Shown here in pieces: positions 1-10,976 of a stretch of DNA of 64,000 nucleotides; within the stretch, counting starts at the first letter, position 1; each line of letters begins with the position of its first letter. Origin of the DNA: Chrysophaeum taylorii (lineage: Eukaryota > Sar > Pelagophyceae > Pelagomonadales > Pelagomonadaceae); NCBI GenBank assembly GCA_029834535.1, contig JAQMWT010000051.1, positions 1 through 64,000 of the forward strand, written 5' to 3'. The notes under the pieces were generated by a model. It saw nothing but the letters and a program-made list of their open reading frames with translations, made no database searches and was not told the origin of the DNA. The translations under genes were made by a program, and so were the position numbers.

Positions 1-12
1 TACTTCGTTCAG

Positions 13-2960
13 TTACGTATTGCTGTAGGGGATCCTGGTCTTCGTAATCGCGGAAGCAAACCTCCATAAATCATTCATTTCGTCGTTCCAGAATGCATCT
101 GTGAATTCATTCGTCGCCTGCTGATCCTCATCAGCATCGGCGATCGGTTCTGTGTCAGCTGCGGCTTTGAGTCTGCAGCTGCGCGGTTGTTCTGGTGGCT
201 TCTTTAGCAAGAAATTCCGAGCTTTCGTCCACCAATCCTGCAGGTTCCACGTCGGCTCGTCTTCGTCCCACTTGAGAACGCTGCTAATCTTCTTCATAAA
301 TCTATCCTTTTCTTCCGGCGGCGTATCCGTGTCTCGATCCGTAGTAACCGAAACCGTTTCGGGGGGGTCCGCAGGAAAAGATGGCGTCGTCCCCGACGTC
401 AACTCTGTCGTAAAATCGTCGTCTGCAATACTCGCGCTGGTCGTCGTCTCGTCAGTCGAATGCACGCACGAGCTAGCACTGCAGAAATTCATGTCTGGCT
501 CACAGCCAGTTCGGTCGCCAGCGGTCGTCTCTGGAGGGTCCAAAGATAAGGCGATGGCATCGAGGGCTTCCTCATCAAAAATAAACGGTGGGTCGTCCAT
601 GGACGACTCGTCAAATAACGTTATCGCGGACACTGGTTCACAAAGTGTAGCTTCGTCATCTTCCGAATCTGAATCGCCTTCCCAGTATCGTGGATCTCAG
701 CACGTCGTTGGGTGGCTCGTCCATCGGTGGGCGAGCAAGATCTTCGAATGCGGCCGCGGCAAGGGCGTCGGCTGCGTCGTCGGTGCGGGTGTCCGCGTTC
801 GGGTACACCGTCACTCCTAATGGTAACTGTTGACCGCAAGGGGTCGTAAATGCGAACGTTGCAGACGACTGTCCCGAGTCTTCTCGGTAACGACCATCGT
901 CCGAATCTCGATCGCGAGATCTTCGTCGCCGTTGGCGGCGTGAATGTCTGCTGGAGCTTTTGCTATCTTTCCGTCGGCGTTGGCACGAGCTGCTACGGCT
1001 CTTGTCGTGGCGTCGGGGGCTCCGGCTATCTCGACGGCCCGTTCGTGTCGAAGACGATCGGCCGTGTCCATCTGTTAAGTGCTGCACGGTACTCATAACC
1101 GTGGTTAGCTGCGTGCTCATATCATTGAGTCTGCTCTGAATATCGTGAGCAGCGCTCGAACCGAGGGTGGCATTAGAACTGCCGTCGTCACGCGAATGAT
1201 CATCTTTCCTTTGTCGGCTCACCCATCGTCCTCGCGAAATGGGCTTTCTGCCGTCTTTGATGTATTTGCACATCGCTACATAATAGTCGTCTGGGTCACT
1301 AAGAAAAACCCACAGTCCTGGCACGTCCTCTCGAACCACTTTTTCGGATTCTCTTCGAGGCGCAAGGCTTCATATGTCGTCGTTTTATCTTTCATTCCCC
1401 AGACGAGAGCTCGTCCTCCGCGTCCAGGCGGCGGCTTCTGCGGCTTCCCGCTCGAGGGGTTCATCGAGTTTCGGCTGTTCTTCTCCGCCATGGCTGTTGC
1501 GAAGTCGTTTTCGAGCCGCGTAATCAGCGACAACGTAGACGTAAACGTCTTATACGTCGTCGGGTGTCCGCTGCGCATCGTTCGCACGCGGGATTTCAAT
1601 TCGCTGGACTCTAGTCCACGTATCAAGTAAGAGATGATCTCCACGTCGTTGAGATCTCGGTTGGCCACGGAACAGTATGCCATGGCTTCTTGCTGAAATT
1701 TAATGCAATACGTATGCACGTGACGTTCTCCAGAGCGTTTCGGAACGGTCGCTTGGGTCGTGCATTGTAACTTTCGTAATGATTCCTCTGCCGTCACCGG
1801 CAGCGGACAACTCTCTCGGAAATATTTCAAAATCTTGAGGCAATACTTCTCGTTCAATCGTCGTATCCGTCGTACAACGGAACCGTACTCCTCATCGTCG
1901 ATATCCCGACGTAAATAGAAAGACGCTGGGTGATCGAGGTCTTTACACAGGTCTTCATACTTCTTTAAGTGTTCTCGAAAAATCGGTGCGACCGTGTCGC
2001 GCAGGGTCGCGGGAAGCAGATATCGGAGTTTCTCCAAGCTGAAATGGTCTTCGGCTAACGTACTCATCACCGCGCCCGCATCTAAATCGAACTGGTCCTG
2101 ATCGCGTCCGTGTCGCACAGGGTCGCGGGAAGCAGATATCGGAGTTTCTCCAAGAAATGGTCTTCGGCTAACGTACTCATCACCGCGCCCGCATCTAAAT
2201 CGAACTGGTCCTGATCGCGTCCATCGAGAACCAGTTTAAAAGTTTCGGTTTTTAATCCAGAGGTTGATCGCCGCTCCTTGTTGCGATCGTGTTTAGCTAA
2301 CGCGCTCGCGAGTCGATCCGTAAAACCCATCAAGAACTCCTGGGTGTCGATCTTCCCGGCGCCACGCGTCTCCTCCTTTTCTTCTTCATCATCGTCTTCA
2401 TAGCGCGGCTTCCTAGCTTTCGCGCGTGATCGTGTAGTCGGCGGCTCTTCCTCAGCTCGGGACTCCGGGCTGCTCGCTCGCCTTGATCGACTCGGCGTAC
2501 GTAACTCGTCTCTTTCACGGGTCAACGAGCTTACTTGCTCTTGGAAGGCGTCTGCTCGAGCGTTGGCCCGACGCAGTTGCTCTTTTAATTCTTCTTTCTC
2601 CTTCCGTTGTAGCCGTTCTTTTCGTTCGTTCTCTTCCCCTATTTGTTTTAAAAGTCGTTCTTGCGCGCGTTCGTTCTCTTCGCGTAATGCCCGCAAGTGA
2701 GCCTCGTAGAACTCATTCATTTTCGTTGCATCCGGGGGTTCTGCACGCGTTGACGGAGCTGTCGATCGTCCTCCCGTCGGTCTCTCCGTGGGCTTGCCGT
2801 CGTTGTAGTCTAGCTCTTCTTCCTCGTCGTCAGCTTCTGTGTCGTGCTCTTCTTCATCGTCGTCATTATCATCATCGTCATTCCGCTCGTTCGTCTCATC
2901 CTGACGGCGTGGCGGTTCTTCATATCGTAGCTGCTCGACGGCAGCATCATCGTCTTCCAT
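13..2960 (-). pseudogene. Broken gag-like polyprotein of an LTR retroelement
   Basis: Three consecutive reading frames (2960-2082, 2118-1276, 1339-656) and a last one (633-13) read as one protein of about 900 residues broken by frameshifts. In order it has an acidic Asp/Glu-rich N-terminus, a long heptad-type coiled coil (about 2700-2500), a Ser/Arg stretch, a helical core with the gag-like pattern YLIRGLESSELKSRV near 1610, and a strongly basic Arg/Ser tract (about 1000-850) that could bind RNA like a nucleocapsid. It ends in an acidic tail. No protease, RT or integrase follows before the window edge. The first break is a 116-bp tandem duplication. Gag identity is inferred from architecture; a host coiled-coil gene is the alternative. 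Confidence 0.55.
1993..2221. repeat. 116-bp tandem duplication breaking the gag-like frame
   Basis: Copy 1 is 1993-2108 and copy 2 is 2109-2221. They are nearly identical, with copy 2 lacking three bases. The period is not a multiple of three, so it shifts the frame between the two gag fragments. Confidence 0.9.
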
Positions 2961-3753
2961 ATCGGCTCTGGCTCGTTCTAGTCGGCCGAGATCAGAGCGG
3001 GTCCAAAATGGTTGAGTCGTCGTCGTTCTCGTGCTCCTTCGACTCTGGAACTTCTAATCGTCCACGACACGCGTAATATCGTCGTTGCGTGCGTCTTCCA
3101 CCGACAAATCTATCCGCACGGTGGGCGGCAGAACTCGTCTCTGCCCGGCAACAATGCCTTATCCGTGAGTTGCGATCTCACTCCGCTCGCCTGCGGCAGC
3201 GGTACCCGGGTTGCGCGTCGGTTAGCACCAAATCGCGCGTCGTCACTTCCGACGACTAACGTATCCGGCCGGGGAACTTTCCCACGGCAATGGTCCTTCT
3301 GGAATTCCTTGTCGGCGCGCTTGATCAGGGCGCGCACGGCTTGTCCGGACCGTGTAGAGAATGCAAGATGCACTAGTTCGTTGCGACCGATATAGTCGCT
3401 CGAATTTCGTATTCCTCCACCACCTGTGGCGTAAGGAGAATTTTAGGGGCTACCTGGCGTGCCTTCGAATCCTGGCTCGCCGATCGCGTCCGTGCCCTTG
3501 GTGGGATCACTGGACGAGGATGGCCGTTCTCCCGCCACGCGACCACAAACAACTTCCGTGCCTAGTCCTCTCAACTTGAGGATCGGCTGTTGCTTTATGA
3601 TCAAGGATAGAAAATCAGAAATCAGGGTGACATGCGTCACGGAAAAGGGAGATGATGTCATATAGAACACTGACATCATCGGAACGGAGTAGGGTGCCCC
3701 TGATAAGGGGGGGGCCTAGAAGAGGGGTAAGCCTTAGGAGGCGGGAGTTGCCG
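2961..3753. other. No gene recognised
   Basis: Short open stretches exist on both strands (for example 3373-3110 on the minus strand), but none has a recognisable domain. It may be the leader of the gag-like element to the left. A G8 run lies near 3707 and a short palindromic stretch (ATGATGTCA/TGACATCAT) near 3651-3680. Confidence 0.4.
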
Positions 3754-3917
3754 CTACAGCTTTGGCTCGTAGACGTCGTCCAGGAAGTGTTTGCCGAACT
3801 TGCGGTGGGCACCCTTGTAATACACGTAACGGCCTTGGAAATCTTGCGTGTTCTCGGCGGTAGAGTGGTTGTTGGGGCCCTTGTCGTATTCGTCGATACA
3901 GTGGCTTAGGAGAGCGT
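3754..3917 (-). pseudogene. C-terminal part of small ORF split by the gypsy insertion
   Basis: Reading leftward from 3917, the frame is open for 54 codons to a TAG at 3756-3754. It contains DEYDKGPNNHSTAEN and ends near FLDDVYEPKL. It continues exactly in frame from the fragment at 11457-10977 once the gypsy element and one copy of its 5-bp target duplication are removed. No known domain was recognised. Confidence 0.7.
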
Positions 3918-4273
3918 TGTGGCGGTAATAACCATTCCCCCCCCCACTTATGTGCCTGTTACCTGCCTGTTACCTTGAATTTGGCGGTGTCATGCTTGAC
4001 ACCCACACCTGCTTCTCCAAGGATACTCCTGTACCGAGAACATGTGTTGCTCTTGCCGATCTAGCATATCTTGCTGGATCACCCATTGGAATCTATCGAT
4101 TCTTGTTGTTTCCTTGAAATTACCCTCAATTAAATGTTCGACAGCATGGCGTGAGCGGAGTGTGAGCGCTTGGTTGGACGTGTGGTGGAACCACCCGTGG
4201 TTCAGGACCGTTGAGCGGTCACGTTGTGACCGACGGTTAGGCGAAGAGGGGCGGGTGAGCTGAGTTTCCACCA
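3918..4273 (+). repeat. 5' LTR of gypsy element
   Basis: It begins TGTGGCGGTAATAACC and ends TTTCCACCA, matching 10620-10975 over 356 bp with about two substitutions. A run of nine C lies near its start. It should carry the promoter for the element. Confidence 0.93.
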
Positions 4274-4277
4274 CAGG

Positions 4278-4290
4278 TGGTCTCAGAAAC
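4278..4290 (+). promoter_or_regulatory. Candidate tRNA primer binding site
   Basis: TGGTCTCAGAAAC lies four bases after the 5' LTR. It starts with the TGG expected from complementarity to a tRNA CCA end and resembles initiator-Met-type sites. The tRNA was not matched exactly. Confidence 0.5.
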
Positions 4291-4523
4291 GGGAACTGAT
4301 AGTTTCCGGGGTTGTTGTTACGCGAATCCCGGACTGTCAGTCTCCCGCGCCCGGCGGCGAATCGGTGTTCAGGCTTTGGGCGAGTGCAGAGCCGACGTGT
4401 TTGTGAGTGCGGTTCCGGCGAATCGAGGGTGTCACTCCGATACGCAAAGCGGAACAAGCGTTCGGCGTGTTCGAACGTGAGCGGACGTTGTCGTGAGTCT
4501 CGAAAAAAAAAAACAATCGCCTG

Positions 4524-4666
4524 GGGAGCGGGGAGTAAGCCATCGCTCCCAGAACGGCAGACCGGGGAGGACAACCATATCCTCAAGACAACCCCAAAAA
4601 AGAGTTCGCCTGGGGGAGACAGCCATCTCCCAGAACAGGTAGGCCGGGGAGGACGACCATATCCTC
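4524..4666 (+). other. Four alternating stem-loops in gypsy RNA leader
   Basis: Stems are GGGAGCG/CGCTCCC (4524-4530/4544-4550), GAGGA/TCCTC (4567-4571/4580-4584), GGGAGA/TCTCCC (4614-4619/4626-4631) and GAGGA/TCCTC (4649-4653/4662-4666). All four loops contain CCAT. The pair is duplicated with a period of 82-90 nt, just upstream of gag, where packaging or dimerisation signals usually lie. Confidence 0.7.
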
Positions 4667-4749
4667 TAGTCAACCGGCTCAAGCGCGCAGTCAAGCAGTA
4701 GCCGGCAAATTGCTGCTTTGACGACAAAAAAAAAAAAAAACAAAATTAG

Positions 4750-6330
4750 ATGACGGCCCCGTGGTTTCGGGACGCCCAGGAACGTCTGCGGCGAGTCATC
4801 ACCCCAGTGATGGAGTCATCCCTCCGAAGACGGCTAGATGTCGGGACGGGTGGCGAACGAGTGGAGATACCAGTGGAGAGTGCGGCGGATACGGCTGTCC
4901 GGCCAGAAGTGCGCACTCCAGAAAGTGAAGAGGTAGGGGCCATGACAGCCCCAGAACCTATGCCTGCAACGGTAGTCGGGGGCGAGCCAACGCCTATGCC
5001 CGTGCACGTACGAGAAGACGAGACGATCCGTACGGAACGACTACGGTCCGACCCAGGAACTCCAGCTGCAATCCGGGAGCCGGTGACTCGAGCACCGCCG
5101 GCCCCACCTTACTCTGCGATTGCTGGAGAAGAAAAGATAGAGGGAGATCCCACGCTTATGCGCACCCTCCTCGAAAAAGTTGAAGAATATCGCTCAAAGA
5201 TCCACTATCTCGAAGGGACGATGGAATACGAGCGAGAAGAGTCTCAACGCCAATACCGAGACGCTGAGCTTCAGCGTCGAACAGTTCAGCATGAACGAGC
5301 CGAGAATGAACGGCTTCGACGAGAAATCGAAGACACGAGACGAGCTCGAGAAGAATATCCACCATCTCTCAATACTACCCTCGTCGAACAACATCGTCGA
5401 GAGGCCGAGTTTCAGCGGCACGAGGCCGAGAAGCTGCGGCGTGAGCTTAAAGAGGCCACACGAGTCCGAAACAAGCGACCACCATCACCTGACGTTGATC
5501 GCGCCAGACCGGAACTAGCGGACGACGCCGCGGCGACTCGTGCAGACGACCCCCCGCCTCGAAAGCATCCCGAACCAATACGGCGGAGGCCCTCTGCACC
5601 TGACTTCGATCCTTCTGGCGACGATGATGAGTTCGATGATACCATCAGCATCGATAGAGGTCCGACGGGGATGCACAGGTTGAACTTCCCGACACTCCAG
5701 GGCCCTATTGTCAAGACGCGTGACGAAGTACGGACGTGGTGGAACCAACTGATGCGGATCATCGAGCTAAGGCTCGACCGTCCTTCATGCGCCATGAACA
5801 TGATCGGTGGCGAATATCAACTCGCTCCCATGACTGTTTATAACAAGTGGGAAGACGAGCACAAGCCACTATGGAAAGGGTATTTACGCGGACGTGTTTC
5901 GAAGGCGGAAATCCGTAAGCACGACGAGGAGTACTTGGCCAAAATCGAGGAAGCACTCCTATTGCCCTGCCCTCCTCGAGCTACTACAGAGCAACTGGAG
6001 TATGAGTGGTACACGATGACGCAAGGCAACCTTCCGCTCTCCAAGTACGTCAGCAAGTGGGTCCAAAAATTTGGACTATGGCGAGCTGCTTCTAAGAACC
6101 CGGTGGAACCCGAAGCTTTTCGGATGCACTTTCTCCGAGGGTTATCGTCTGAAAAGCTCCGACACGACATTCACCTTGCGCGGATCTCGGCCCCGGACCA
6201 AACGCTAGACCAGACGTTCCAACTTGCCTTGCAATTGGACGCGATGCCAGAGGTGGGGACGTCCAGCGACAAGCATGAAGATCCAAAAAAAGACCGAAGT
6301 CCCAAAAGACAAGCCCCACCGTACGCGTAA
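4750..6330 (+). CDS. gag: Gypsy Gag polyprotein
   Basis: An intact 526-residue ORF from an ATG just after a poly-A tract. The N-terminal 110 residues are Pro/Glu/Thr-rich. Residues about 135-235 form a charged coiled coil (repeated ERxRRE patterns), followed by an acidic linker and a helical capsid-like domain (residues about 320-500) with the Retrotrans_gag-type pattern FRMHFLRGLSSEKLR. No CCHC zinc knuckle is visible near the end, where basic residues (KKDRSPKR) may bind RNA instead. The pol frame overlaps the last 107 bases in the +1 frame, suggesting expression of Pol by +1 frameshifting, though no slip site was identified. Confidence 0.85.
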   Translation: MTAPWFRDAQERLRRVITPVMESSLRRRLDVGTGGERVEIPVESAADTAVRPEVRTPESEEVGAMTAPEPMPATVVGGEPTPMPVHVREDETIRTERLRSDPGTPAAIREPVTRAPPAPPYSAIAGEEKIEGDPTLMRTLLEKVEEYRSKIHYLEGTMEYEREESQRQYRDAELQRRTVQHERAENERLRREIEDTRRAREEYPPSLNTTLVEQHRREAEFQRHEAEKLRRELKEATRVRNKRPPSPDVDRARPELADDAAATRADDPPPRKHPEPIRRRPSAPDFDPSGDDDEFDDTISIDRGPTGMHRLNFPTLQGPIVKTRDEVRTWWNQLMRIIELRLDRPSCAMNMIGGEYQLAPMTVYNKWEDEHKPLWKGYLRGRVSKAEIRKHDEEYLAKIEEALLLPCPPRATTEQLEYEWYTMTQGNLPLSKYVSKWVQKFGLWRAASKNPVEPEAFRMHFLRGLSSEKLRHDIHLARISAPDQTLDQTFQLALQLDAMPEVGTSSDKHEDPKKDRSPKRQAPPYA

Positions 6331-8107
6331 GGAATGCCATCCTTATGTGCTGGAGCTTGTCTGTGACGCGCCACTGATGAGAGGTCAGGCCTACCGCCCT
6401 TATCGCTCGCTCTACCCTGATTTGCGTGTGATACCAAACTCTTTGTCGTCATATTGCTTCCACGAGCCGAACGAAGTTTACGTGGCTGTGGAGCATGTTG
6501 GCACAGGACCTATTGGACTCGACCCTGAGGTACCCATGATCGAGGGAGAGATCATACCACATGAAGGTTGCGTCAAAGTACAGCTGGAAGCCGCTGAAGA
6601 GGATACAAGAGTCTGTTTTGCGACTGCTTCAGCTGACGAAGATGAGACGGAAGTCGAGGAGGTCTTAGCTGTGAGACCCCCTCCTGAACCTCCTCCAGAA
6701 GAAGGAACAAAAAAAATGTCGAAGGAAGAAGCCACGACTCAGGAGCTGATTGCTAGGCATGCTTCTTTGGTTTGGATTCCAATCACCTATATCAGCGTCG
6801 TCGTTTATTTCGCCGGCGCTGGTGGATCGAGTTTGGGGATCCAACGATGCAATACTGTTCCCACCACCACCCCACCACCACCGTTGGTTGTATCGCCTGG
6901 GACGGCTCAATCTTTTTCAGGGGGCACCGTCGCCACTGCTGTGATGCAGAGCAACCAAGTCTCTACGACCGCTGAATAGGAAGGCACATTGAAGGAGCGA
7001 CCAGCGTATTTCAAGACGTACGCAGTTCCGTGGGCGGACGCGCCTAACGACGAACATGGTTATCCTGTACCAGTGGTGCCTCCTCATTTAGCTGATCAAG
7101 AGAGCATGCAAGTCATCCCTCCGACCGTCGCGCAGGTCGAAGAGGTGATGGCTGCGCTGGGCATTACAGACCATCCCACTTTAAATGAGGATGAAAAACG
7201 GATGATGCGACACTTGCTTTCCTACTCGTGGGCATTCTTTGATGACGTGATGAGACCCGTTGATTCGCCTGAGGTCACCCTCCGGTTCAAAGAGGACAAT
7301 CCAAGCCCGATTAAGTTGTCGCCGTATCGGTTGTCAAAGGAGAAGATCGAGTGCTTGAGACTTCAAATCGAGGAATGGAGTCGAGACGGAGTTGTCCGTC
7401 CCGCGCACTCTCCTTGGGGTTTTCCTATCCTGATGCTGCCTAAGAAAGGGGCTGAGCCGGGCACTTCCAACGCTTACAGAGCGGCTGTCGACCTGCGGCG
7501 CCTCAACAAATTGCTCAAGGATGACAGTTGGCCGAGCGTGAGCATGACCGACGCGTTGATGTTTCTCACCGACAAGTTCCGTCGTTCTAGCATGGACATC
7601 CGATGGGGTTACCACAATTTGCGATTGTCAGCGGACGCGCAGGATGTAGTGACCTTCACTAGTCCTTTGGGAGCATTCAGCTATATGCGTTTACCTTTGG
7701 GAGTCAAGCCTGCTGGCAGCCTGTTCTGCAAGCAACTCAACACCGATCTGTCGAAGTGGTTGTACCGTGACCTAGTGGCTTATATCGACGACATTTTGGT
7801 TGGGCATGCAGACACTAAGAGTCATTTGCAATGCCTTGTTCAAGTCATTCCCCACTTGGCGTCGAAAGGGTATAGCGGCAAGGTTAAGAAGATCCACTTC
7901 ATGAAGGAGGTCATTGAATTCTTGGGGCATTTGTCTACCCCGAATGGACTTCTCCCGTCACCAAGATCGACGGAGGCCATCCGGCATATGCCAATCCCTG
8001 GTACTTTGTCAGATGCTGATCCCAAAAGCAAGTCCGCTCCTTCCTTGGGATGGGGAGTTTTTGTCGTCGTTATGTGCGCAATTTCGCGCGAGTCGCGGAG
8101 CCGTTAA
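6224..8107 (+). pseudogene. pol: Gypsy pol, linker plus reverse transcriptase, with in-frame UAG
   Basis: This frame (+1 to gag) runs 6224-6979, meets a UAG at 6977-6979, and continues in the same frame to 8107. The first 250 codons are acidic and Pro-rich with no visible D[ST]G aspartic protease site. After the UAG comes a Ty3-type RT with KLSPYRLS, VDLRRLN, SSMDIRWGYHNL, RLPLGVKPAGSLFC and the catalytic YIDDILVGH near 7780. The frame then fails at an AAAA run near 8023, and the RNase H part resumes in another frame from about 8025. The second segment's listed first codon is TTG, so it is not an independent gene. Confidence 0.85.
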
Positions 8108-10584
8108 GACAGTTGACTTTGCCAGATGTTAAGTTCGAGTGGACGAAAGAGTGTCAAGAGGCCTGGGATGCCATCATCGAAGCTATTGTTACTTCTAAGG
8201 GCATTTACCATCCGGACTACTCATTGCCGTTCTACATTCGGACAGATGCATCTGCGCATGGATTAGGCGCTTACTTGTTTCAGAAAGTGCCAGTCGTTGG
8301 TGACGATGGAAAAGAACGGGTGGAGGAGAGAGTTATTGAGTACTGGAGTCGAACCGTGCCTAAGTCGATGAGGAAGTATGATCCTCGGCGCTTGGAACTC
8401 CTCGCAGTACTCTCTGCTCTCGAAAATTTCCGATTTTATATCGAAGGTCATCAGACAAAGTTAGAGACGGATCATCGTAACTTAACGTTTCTGCGGGATT
8501 CGAATCATACGTCTGGACAGTTAGCACGATGGGCTATGCGGCTTGCTGCGTTCGACCGGGAGCTCGGATACAAACCTGGAAGCTCCCCGGGCATGCGCAT
8601 CCCTGATTGCCTGTCGCGCAATCCAATCGACAAGTTAATCGAGCAGGACGAAGACGGAGAACCGATCAATGAAGCGTATCTGATCTTCCAGGAGATCCCC
8701 ACCGATGTTCCGGGCACAGCGTGCTTCACCTTCTCATCAGTGACGATGTCTCTGTTGGCAGACAGGGAGTATACTGCAGCTCTAGCAGCAGTTAGTACGC
8801 GTCGGAGCGCGCCGCCGCCTCAATTTGCGTACGAAGCCGATCCGGTAGACCCCGTTGAACGGCTCCCTTTTGCTGATCAAGCTGAGGATGAGATCACTCT
8901 CGAGGAGATAGCTAAAGAACAGATTGAAGACAAGACTTGCACGCAGATCCGTCAGAGCCTCGATTCGGAGCAGAAGGATCCACGCGATAAGCCACCCCTG
9001 CCGTACGAGATCGAAGACAACGTCTTGTACAAGGTTGACGAGTCAGAATCTCGACGTCTGATTGTGGTCCCACAGTCGATGCAGGAGCGTGTGATCACCA
9101 TGCACCATCGAGGGCTGTTCGGAGGCCATGTGGGACGAGATTCGACAGCGAGCCAGATTTTGGAGCGATACTGGTGGCCCAACGTCATATCGTCGGTCAC
9201 CGACTTCATCAAGGCCTGCATCATCTGTCAGAAAGTTCGATCCACTGTGCCGAAGCGCTATGGCCTCCTTTGCCAACCGAATCGCATTGGTGATTGCTAT
9301 GTCCTAGGAATGGATCTCTTTGGACCACTGAGAGGAGCCGACTTGCACACGTATATCCTCGCGATGTACGATGCTGCGTCGCATTTTCTCAAGCTGGCGT
9401 TGATAAATACCAAGCATGACTACGCGATCTTGAATGCATTTGTTGACAAGATTGTCCTCGAGGGATGTCTCCCGCGGTGTATAGTTACGGATAATGGTAG
9501 TGAGTTCGCGAACAAGTTGTTCCGGACGTTCGTTCGTCAATTCAACGTTCGATACCGCACGACCATTCTTTATCACCCACAGAGTAATCACACTGAGCGA
9601 GTCAATCGGTTCATCAAGGCCTTCCTCCGGGCCGCGATGGATGAGCAGCGCCAAACGGACTGGTCTATTTTTGTCCAGTACGTGGCTTTCATGTACAACC
9701 GGATGTATATCCCCGGAACGAAGATCTCGCCGTTTATGATGCGTACCGGCAAGCAACCCCTGTTACCGCCTGATTACAACATCTTGGGCGAACAGCGTGG
9801 TCTGCCTCAATCGCGTCAACAGATCCTGACGGACTTTAAGCACAAGTTTGAATTTTACAGTCAACTCGTCGCTCGGGCACATCAAAAGGCCCAGGAGACT
9901 CAGAAGATCAACTACGACGCCCATCAGATCGACATCCAGTTCTCTCCTGGCGATTATGTCTTGCGTTTTGTGCCTAAGACGCGTCACAAGTTGCGGCCTA
10001 TTTGGCGTGGCCCATATATTGTTACCAAGAAGAAGTCTCCAGTCGTTTACGAAATTAAAGACGTGCACGACGACAATGCCGAACCCGTTGTGGTATCCGT
10101 GCAGCAGATTGTGCCTTTGAAAGTGCCGATAATCGACACCTCTTCGGCCCCCCTGCACACGCCTTCAGACCGCGACCGCTTTAAGCACGGCAAATTTGTC
10201 ATTTTTCGGGTCAAAGCACGAGGTAATGCGTGGAAGAAACGTATCTATGTTGCCGAGGTCTATGAAGACTATGATCACGACAATGATACTGTGGCATTAC
10301 ACTATTATACTGATCTAGGTTCACGCGATGACCCCCGTGTTTTCGACCCTACCAAGCCTCTAACTGAGCGACAACTAAGACCAGAATACAAAGATCGTGA
10401 CGGATGCAGTTTCACTCGTTTTCGAGCGAACATGGATGGCTGTGAGCCTTGTGTCAACGATTTCCACCCTGACGAGATCGATACCCTTGTCACTAACTTC
10501 AGCCTCCACAGCAACAAAGTCCCTACGGACATCGCTGAACGCGCTTATCGTCTCATTCGTGAGCGCGACCTTCGTCACCCTTGA
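8025..10584 (+). CDS. pol: Gypsy pol, RNase H and integrase with C-terminal extension
   Basis: About 850 residues in order: the RT connection (SFCRRYVRNF), a Ty3 RNase H domain (RTDASAHGLGAYLF, then ERVIEYWSRT and LELLAVLSAL), the integrase HHCC zinc-binding module (HHRG..GGHVGR...CIICQ near 9105-9230), and the DDE core with D in GMDLFGPL (9313), D in VTDNGSEF (9488) and E in HTERVNR (9596). A GPY/F-type module (PIWRGPYIV, about 10000) follows. About 160 further residues contain KFVIFRVKAR and VALHYYTDLG, which look like a small beta-barrel of the kind that can target integration. Frame-shifted relative to the RT at about 8023. Confidence 0.9.
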
Positions 10585-10605
10585 AGTCGAGGACGACTTC
10601 ACCTT

Positions 10606-10619
10606 AAGTAGGGGGCTCC
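10606..10619 (+). other. Candidate polypurine tract of gypsy element
   Basis: AAGTAGGGGG followed by CTCC lies directly before the 3' LTR start at 10620. This is the expected position of the plus-strand primer. Confidence 0.6.
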
Positions 10620-10975
10620 TGTGGCGGTAATAACCATTCCCCCCCCCACGTATGTGCCTGTTACCTGCCTGTTACCTTGAATTTGGCGGTGTCATGCTTG
10701 ACACCCACACCTGCTTCTCCAAGGATACTCCTGTACCGAGAACCTGTGTTGCTCTTGCCGATCTAGCATATCTTGCTGGATCACCCATTGGAATCTATCG
10801 ATTCTTGTTGTTTCCTTGAAATTACCCTCAATTAAATGTTCGACAGCATGGCGTGAGCGGAGTGTGAGCGCTTGGTTGGACGTGTGGTGGAACCACCCGT
10901 GGTTCAGGACCGTTGAGCGGTCACGTTGTGACCGACGGTTAGGCGAAGAGGGGCGGGTGAGCTGAGTTTCCACCA
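10620..10975 (+). repeat. 3' LTR of gypsy element
   Basis: A 356-bp copy of 3918-4273, starting TGTGGCGG and ending TTCCACCA. It is followed by T and then the AGCGT target duplication. Confidence 0.93.
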
Positions 10976-10976
10976 T

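Larger units (their letters stand above)
3918..10975 (+). mobile_element. Full-length Ty3/gypsy LTR retrotransposon
   Basis: The element is about 7.06 kb. Two 356-bp LTRs beginning TGTGGCGG and ending TTCCACCA flank gag, RT, RNase H and integrase in the Ty3/gypsy order, with integrase after RNase H. The LTRs differ at only about two positions, so the insertion is young. AGCGT flanks it at 3913-3917 and 10977-10981, with one extra T at 10976. Despite its youth, the pol frame has a UAG at 6977 and a frameshift near 8023, so this copy is probably not autonomous unless those sites are recoded or are sequencing errors. Confidence 0.93.
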
